DNA of 64,000 nt from QHXW01 sp963752965 (GTDB lineage Bacteria; Acidobacteriota; Terriglobia; Bryobacterales; Bryobacteraceae): assembly GCA_963752965.1 (NCBI GenBank), contig CAVWAJ010000008.1, forward strand, positions 620,001 to 684,000, given 5' to 3'. The notes under the pieces are model-generated. The model was not told where the DNA came from. It searched no databases and saw nothing but the letters and a program-made list of their open reading frames with translations. How positions within the stretch are numbered: position 1 is the first letter of the stretch; the number at the start of each line of letters is the position of its first letter. The position numbers and the translations under genes are program-made. Shown one piece after another: positions 60,135 to 64,000 of the stretch.

Positions 60135-61691
60135 CTACTCCTTGCCGCTGGCTGGCTTTCTCCGCGTGCCGCGGTTAGTTTGTGATGGTTCGATTTCGGG
60201 TACGGATTGGTCTTCGGGTGAGTCTTCCGGCGGCCCCAGGAAGAAGTCATCCAGGAAGCCCGTGATGCGCTCCTGTGGGACGCCCTGCAATTGCGCAGAG
60301 ATCGACGGATGCGATTGCACACCCACGAGCAGTAATTGCTTCCCGATCTTCAGGATTTCCTTGTACGCGCGGATTCCGTAGCCGCCACTGTCGGTGCCGG
60401 GAATTCCGTATATCAACCAATCGGCGAAGTCGCGCCCGGTGAGATTCGGGTCGCGGATGTGTTCGACAAGCGGGTTTGTGATCTCGTTCAGTATTTGTTG
60501 CGTCATCTCGTTCGGCGCGCCCGGGTCTCCTTGAGGCGCCGGAACAGCCACCGCCGGCTGGTCGGCTCCTGGCTCGGCTGGCGGCTGGTTGGTTCGTGCG
60601 GCCGGTACCGCACCAGAGCCCATACCTGGGCGTGGGTGCATCAGAGGTTGGCCCATGGCCTTCGTCATCCACGCCTGCGTGAGAATCGTGAGCGGCCCCT
60701 TGAGTAAGTCCGTTCCGTAGCGAATTGCGTCGCTCAGCAACCCGCCGCTGCCTTCCGCGGCGCCTACTGCTGGCTCGCCCGAGCCGCCGAAGGTCTCTTT
60801 GAGTGTGGCGACCAGCTCGACCATTTCTTTCACCTGTGAGATACCGCTTTGCTGGGGCTGTGAAGCAGCCGCCGGCGCTGGTGGCCTCAGCTTGTTGAGC
60901 AGGTCGACGGCACGATCGAGGGCGGCGAGCGAGTCCATCCCGCCGTTCGCGCGTTGGGTGTCGGATGGCTGACTATCCGCTTTCAGCCGCTCGACCAGGT
61001 CGAGGACCTTGTCCAATATCGAAAGCTGATCAGCCGCGCCGGCGTTGGGCTTCGCGCTTGTGGCGAGCTTCTCCGCCAATTCATCGCGCGCGCGCGTCGC
61101 GTCCATATACAACTTCATCAGGTTCTCATCGAGACCTTTGTCGTTGGCCTGCCTGGCGAGATCTCCCATCTCGCGGACCGCAACCGCCGCGGCGTCAGCG
61201 CCGTTCGTGCCGGCTTTCGGCGCCTCTGCAGTTTCCGTGTTCCGGCTCGGCGGCCACAGTTCGTAGTAGCGGGCGTTTTCCTCGCACTCGAGAACCTCTC
61301 TCGAATTCAACTTGGGTGGATAGTCGATGTCATGAACACTGAAGGTATGTTGGGCTATTGCTTTTTTCAGCACAGAGTCTCTTAGCAGCATCAGGTACCG
61401 GCCGGACCCGAATGTCTGTTTAAGCCACTCTTCGTCGATTGGGTGGGAAATGACAGTCAAATAATGGGCTTCGTCCTTTTTTTCCACGCGAGGCCAGACG
61501 CGATAGATGTACAGCTTCCTGCGTTTCCACTCGTCCAACTCCTGCTGCTGTAGCAGGTCAAAGAAATCTACTTTTTCAAGTCGTGCCTGTTCGATCTTGC
61601 TGGCGTCGCCGTTGACTGCGATGGTAGGCGCGGGGTTGATCGGAGGGGCGATGGGCTCGGCTTCAATTGCTGCTTTTCGGCTTCTTCGCAT
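60135..61691 (-). CDS. Large Ala/Pro-rich protein of the mobile element, 518 aa
   Basis: ATG 61691 (GGAG 11 bases upstream) is preferred; the frame is open to ATG 61790 (551 aa) but that stretch spans a perfect hairpin. Residues about 35-150: a folded domain (VDFFDLLQQQELDEWKRRKLYIYRVWPRV, HPIDEEWLKQTFGSGRYLMLLRD). About 165-330: helices and linkers. 360-430: Pro/Ala/Gln-rich linker. C-terminus: ADWLIYGIPGTDSGGYGIRAYKEILKIG plus an acidic/basic tail. No family named; could be a scaffold or structural protein by size and neighbours. Confidence 0.6.
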   Translation of the reverse strand: MRRSRKAAIEAEPIAPPINPAPTIAVNGDASKIEQARLEKVDFFDLLQQQELDEWKRRKLYIYRVWPRVEKKDEAHYLTVISHPIDEEWLKQTFGSGRYLMLLRDSVLKKAIAQHTFSVHDIDYPPKLNSREVLECEENARYYELWPPSRNTETAEAPKAGTNGADAAAVAVREMGDLARQANDKGLDENLMKLYMDATRARDELAEKLATSAKPNAGAADQLSILDKVLDLVERLKADSQPSDTQRANGGMDSLAALDRAVDLLNKLRPPAPAAASQPQQSGISQVKEMVELVATLKETFGGSGEPAVGAAEGSGGLLSDAIRYGTDLLKGPLTILTQAWMTKAMGQPLMHPRPGMGSGAVPAARTNQPPAEPGADQPAVAVPAPQGDPGAPNEMTQQILNEITNPLVEHIRDPNLTGRDFADWLIYGIPGTDSGGYGIRAYKEILKIGKQLLLVGVQSHPSISAQLQGVPQERITGFLDDFFLGPPEDSPEDQSVPEIEPSQTNRGTRRKPASGKE

Positions 61692-61715
61692 GTATGGGTT
61701 AACTCCGGGGTAAGG

Positions 61716-61744
61716 GCGGGGTATAGTACTGTACAATACCCCGC
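61716..61744. promoter_or_regulatory. Perfect hairpin/palindrome upstream of the 518-aa gene
   Basis: GCGGGGTAT and ATACCCCGC, nine bases each, with an 11-base loop, 25 bases upstream of ATG 61691 (minus strand). No T run, so more likely an operator or leader hairpin than a terminator. Confidence 0.55.
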
Positions 61745-61908
61745 CTGGATTTAAAACAAAGCGACGGCTTGTGCGTATCTTTTTGGCCATTCAGGGCTTC
61801 AAACCATCACGGTTCTGGTCTTCATGGCTCCGATGGGGGATTTGCGATTTGTGGCGATCGAGTATTGGAAAGCTGACGTCAAGTATCCCGACATCGCGAT
61901 CAATCTCA

Positions 61909-61972
61909 TTTGCTCGTCATCTGTCTAAGTACTGCTCCAGTTTGCTCGTCATCTGTCTAAGTACTGCTCCAG
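61909..61972. repeat. 32-bp perfect tandem duplication
   Basis: The 32 bases 61909-61940 are repeated at 61941-61972 (TTTGCTCGTCATCTG...). The unit is not a multiple of three and covers the stop region of the gene at 61917-62249. Confidence 0.9.
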
Positions 61973-62249
61973 CCGCCATGCCCAGACCAAACTCCACAAT
62001 TTCGGTGGACGTGCTGGCCATGTCCTCATCCACTTGCGAGAGCTGATAACCAGCGAATACAACCGCGGCCGCAACGACTCCGACAGGCGGAAGAAAAAGC
62101 GCTGCCAGGAAACCAAGACCCGCGTGAACCAGGATCAAGCTGTCGAGCGAAAAGTCGATGGCTGATGGCTCTCCCTGTATCCCCAGCAGGGCGTCCAAGT
62201 TGAAATCACCGACGCCGTTGTTCTTACGAATCTCGACCAATTGGCCCAT
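61917..62249 (-). CDS. Small membrane protein, 110 aa
   Basis: Two adjacent hydrophobic segments (DSLILVHAGLGFLAALFLPP and VGVVAAAVVFAGYQ, about 35-68) then a charged helix and AAGAVLRQMTSK. ATG overlaps the preceding stop (TGATG). The C-terminal residues LEQYLDR exist only because of the 32-bp duplication; before it the protein would have ended RQMTSK. Confidence 0.65.
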   Translation of the reverse strand: MGQLVEIRKNNGVGDFNLDALLGIQGEPSAIDFSLDSLILVHAGLGFLAALFLPPVGVVAAAVVFAGYQLSQVDEDMASTSTEIVEFGLGMAAGAVLRQMTSKLEQYLDR

Positions 62250-62467
62250 CAGTGAGCGATTCTACCCGCTTTCGAGGTTTCGACTCCGCCCGCTGGCGGT
62301 GCCTGGCGCGTCACGAACGAGATGCTAACGAACCCGAGCGTGAGTATCGGTCCGGTTGTTCCCTCTGTCGAAAACGCGAGCGCAATCCACGCGTGAAATG
62401 AGATGTGAACCGCAAAGAGGCTCTTGACTGCTTTGCAATTCTCATTTACTAGGATTGCCACTCGCAT
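62249..62467 (-). CDS. Small hydrophobic protein, 72 aa
   Basis: Hydrophobic middle (SLFAVHISFHAWIALAFS, GPILTLGFVSISFV) with two possible membrane segments and polar ends. TGA overlaps the next ATG. No family recognised. Confidence 0.5.
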   Translation of the reverse strand: MRVAILVNENCKAVKSLFAVHISFHAWIALAFSTEGTTGPILTLGFVSISFVTRQAPPAGGVETSKAGRIAH

Positions 62468-62480
62468 GACCGACCATCCC

Positions 62481-62789
62481 TCATTTCTTCAAAAACTCAA
62501 ACAAGAGCAGACCGCCGACACCCAACGCGCCAAGTGTCCACCAGCTCATCTGACTGGTCGCCGCCGCGATGCCAGTACCGACAGCGTTAGCTGTGATCCC
62601 CACGGCTTGTCCGGCCATATAGCCGGCCGCATTTGGCACGGCTGCGATGACGTTGGGCGCATTGTAGAAACAGTCGCTTTCAGTGAAATCGTCGATCCAG
62701 TACGGCAGCCAGCTCGGGCGATCCGGGTCGTAACACGGATCGCCGGGATAGAGACCCAGGCCCCTTCCGGTGTTTCGAGTAAAGCCCAT
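62481..62789 (-). CDS. Small protein with C-terminal membrane helix, 102 aa
   Basis: ATG 62789 overlaps the stop of the gene before (TAATG). N-terminal Gly/Pro/Tyr/Asp-rich part (GFTRNTGRGLGLYPGDPCYD, PYWIDDFTESDCFYN), Ala/Gly-rich middle (AAGYMAGQAVGITANAVGTGIA) and a C-terminal helix WWTLGALGVGGLLLFEFLKK. Typical build for a small membrane or virion protein; inference only. Confidence 0.65.
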   Translation of the reverse strand: MGFTRNTGRGLGLYPGDPCYDPDRPSWLPYWIDDFTESDCFYNAPNVIAAVPNAAGYMAGQAVGITANAVGTGIAAATSQMSWWTLGALGVGGLLLFEFLKK

Positions 62790-63151
62790 TAGTGGTGGCC
62801 TCCAGCGAACACGAGTAAGGCGAAGAGGCCGACGGCGCCGCCGATGATCCACGGTGTGTAGTCCGTCGGCTTCGGCGTTGGCGTTGTCGGCGAATTGAGA
62901 ACATCGCTCGTCAACTCAGACAGATCCTGCAAAGCCTGCGCCTGTTCCTGCGGGGTTGCGCCGATCCAATTACTGGCGTTTGGGTTCGGCGCCATGGCCG
63001 CACAGGCTGCCGTCATTACACCCAGCGTTGGATCGCAAGGATTAGACCACTGAGTTGTGGCGCCCGGAATAAATGGACTACTCGATAGATCGACGGTGAA
63101 CGTGCCGTCGCCGGCGTCACCCAGCCCTCTAGCACTTCGAAAACCAGACAT
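62789..63151 (-). CDS. Small protein with C-terminal membrane helix, 120 aa
   Basis: AAGGAGACG before ATG 63151. Gly/Ser/Thr-rich N-terminus (SARGLGDAGDGTFTVDLSSSPFIPG), Ala/Asn-rich middle, Pro/Thr linker (NSPTTPTPKPTDYTP) and one helix WIIGGAVGLFALLVFAGG before HH at the end. Same build as the following gene and coupled to it. Confidence 0.65.
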   Translation of the reverse strand: MSGFRSARGLGDAGDGTFTVDLSSSPFIPGATTQWSNPCDPTLGVMTAACAAMAPNPNASNWIGATPQEQAQALQDLSELTSDVLNSPTTPTPKPTDYTPWIIGGAVGLFALLVFAGGHH

Positions 63152-63169
63152 AGGTTCGTCTCCTTGGGA

Positions 63170-63700
63170 TTAGAACGGCACCCCCATCCCCTTGTCGGTC
63201 CCGTGCGCCCGCCGCAGCCGCCAGATCTCGCGCGCGTACTCCGAGCGTTTCGCCGGCGACGTGGCGCGTACCATCTCCACCGCATCCGCGAGCTTCATCG
63301 GCCCCGAACCCTTCATGCTCGTGACAGCAATAACCCACTGCCTCAAGTTCCTCGCTCCGCCGGCGCCGGCATCATTTACCCGGGGAACCAAAGCGGCCTT
63401 CAGGCCCGACGAAATGGCTAACTGGACGGGAAAGCTGACGGGATTATCTTGCACCGTCCGCCGGCCGAATCCAGCTCTCGCCATGAATAGGCCGATCGTC
63501 GCGTTGCACGATCGGCAGGTGAAAACCAGATTGGCCAGCTCTCCGTCCGCCTCGTCGCCGTTGATGTGGCCGACCATCACATTGCCCTGCGCGCCACAGA
63601 ACACACAGATGCGATCCTTCTGCGTGATGGCTTTGCGTGCCCTGTAGCGCTTAGCTCGATCGGTGACGGCGGGCTTGCGCCCTTGGCCGCACGCGGGCAG
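63170..63700 (-). CDS. HNH-endonuclease-like protein, start uncertain
   Basis: The core CVFCGAQGNVMVGHINGDEA...NLVFTCRSC has two Cys pairs and the H/N residues of an HNH nuclease; the C-terminal half is helical (ADAVEMVRATSPAKRSEYAREIWRLRRAHG). GTG 63604 would cut off the first Cys pair, so translation must begin earlier; upstream in frame (GRKPAVTDRAKRYRARKAITQKDRI) there is no ATG/GTG/TTG, only CTG at 63700. HNH proteins near packaging genes can cut DNA; here the role is unknown. Confidence 0.7.
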   Translation of the reverse strand: MPACGQGRKPAVTDRAKRYRARKAITQKDRICVFCGAQGNVMVGHINGDEADGELANLVFTCRSCNATIGLFMARAGFGRRTVQDNPVSFPVQLAISSGLKAALVPRVNDAGAGGARNLRQWVIAVTSMKGSGPMKLADAVEMVRATSPAKRSEYAREIWRLRRAHGTDKGMGVPF

Positions 63701-63708
63701 CCCGCCGG

Positions 63709-64000
63709 CTATTCCCCCGCGTCGTTGTCGTCGTCGTCCTCGTCTTCGTCGTTTCCATCCCCGTCGCCAACGAGTTCGGCGATTGAATCCAAACGATCAT
63801 TTAAGTCCGCATTTTCATCTTGGAGCTCGGCGATGCGATCCTGCAACTCTTGCTTGCTGGGCATTTCTGCGTTTCTCCTCTTTGCGGGGTTGACGATTTC
63901 AAAGCGTCGCCTATCCGCGTAATCTTCCACACTCTCAGCCGCGATTTCGTCCGCGCGCTCGTCGTCGCCAAGAACGTTTCTAACGAAACGCTCAGCTTTG
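63709..64000 (-). CDS. Acidic coiled-coil protein, N-terminus outside window
   Basis: The frame is open to the last base. Visible: ERFVRNVLGDDERADEIAAE, SVEDYADRRRFEIVNPAKR, then a coiled coil (KQELQDRIAELQDENADLNDRLDSIAELV) and a strongly acidic tail (GNDEDEDDDDNDAGE). An internal ATG at 63864 has GAGGAGA before it and could start a separate 51-aa product. First seen gene of the leftward operon. Function unknown. Confidence 0.55.
   Translation of the reverse strand, partial: KAERFVRNVLGDDERADEIAAESVEDYADRRRFEIVNPAKRRNAEMPSKQELQDRIAELQDENADLNDRLDSIAELVGDGDGNDEDEDDDDNDAGE

Larger units (their letters stand above)
50939..64000. mobile_element. Integrated mobile element (partial), tRNA-Leu boundary
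   Basis: Inferred from a broken tRNA-Leu(UAG) at 50939, a complete tRNA-Leu(UAG) at 51056, an integrase facing the tRNA, an excisionase-like gene, a putative iteron-bearing replication gene, regulators with operator arrays, and about 20 small genes without ordinary metabolic function, many coupled by TGATG overlaps. The right end is outside the window. Confidence 0.7.

Noticed and set aside
1..64000. CRISPR array
   Set aside because: No regularly spaced 24-40 base repeats with unique spacers were seen; the short arrays at 54.5 and 55.4 kb have repeats and steps that are too short.

Overview
The window is about 58-60 percent GC. Its gene content fits a soil acidobacterium of the Solibacter/Bryobacter type: universal-stress, Hsp20, HdeD and DUF1269 clusters, CadC-like winged-helix/AAA regulators with very long TPR tails, an Mla-type lipid transporter and many IS elements. 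That placement is inferred from gene families and was not computed.

Positions 1-10.3 kb hold a stress/membrane cluster: BON protein end, VTT membrane protein, two tandem-domain universal stress proteins, a STAS protein, Hsp20, a DUF1269 coiled-coil protein and an HdeD protein. A 1034-aa winged-helix ATPase regulator is divergent from HdeD, and a sigma54-dependent activator follows. At 10.8-13.3 kb an M50 metalloprotease gene is hit in its last codons by an IS256-family element. At 13.4-19.7 kb lie an ABC ATPase remnant and a five-gene row: cyclopropane-synthase-like methyltransferase, ABC permease, ABC ATPase, HlyD-type adaptor and outer-membrane efflux lipoprotein. These together look like a tripartite exporter. 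At 19.8-24.1 kb a HAD phosphatase fused to a HerA/DUF87-like ATPase follows an MgtA-type P-ATPase. After a broken IS1595 element comes a five-gene Mla-like lipid transport operon (29.7-26.2 kb).

At 29.7-33.8 kb the HdeD/winged-helix-ATPase pair appears again as a mosaic duplicate, beside a decayed DUF1269 gene. A FIST protein follows. Two identical inverted copies of an IS3-family element come next, and the second splits a secreted-protein gene. A second stress cluster (39.9-45.4 kb) has a coiled-coil protein, DUF1269, HdeD, rhomboid, a ferredoxin with a missing cluster ligand, and a phosphoglycerate mutase gene split by a second copy of the 11.9-kb IS256 element. Then come a lipase between repeats of the mutase gene end, a degraded Xre/RES toxin-antitoxin pair, an internally deleted IS481 element, tRNA-Lys and a fucose-isomerase-like gene.

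From about 50.9 kb to the window end lies what I read as an integrated, mostly undescribed mobile element. Its boundary shows a truncated tRNA-Leu(UAG) followed at once by a complete tRNA-Leu(UAG), then a tyrosine integrase, an excisionase-like protein, a Cys-rich protein, a putative replication pair with an iteron array inside the initiator gene, an Xre regulator with an operator-like repeat array, and a chain of small coupled genes. A divergent promoter at 58.2 kb drives a rightward early-looking cluster. A convergent leftward operon (64.0-59.8 kb) encodes several small proteins with one hydrophobic segment, an HNH protein and a 518-aa Pro/Ala-rich protein. No tail, portal, terminase or conjugation gene is visible, so a non-tailed prophage or a satellite-like integrative element is the best working idea.
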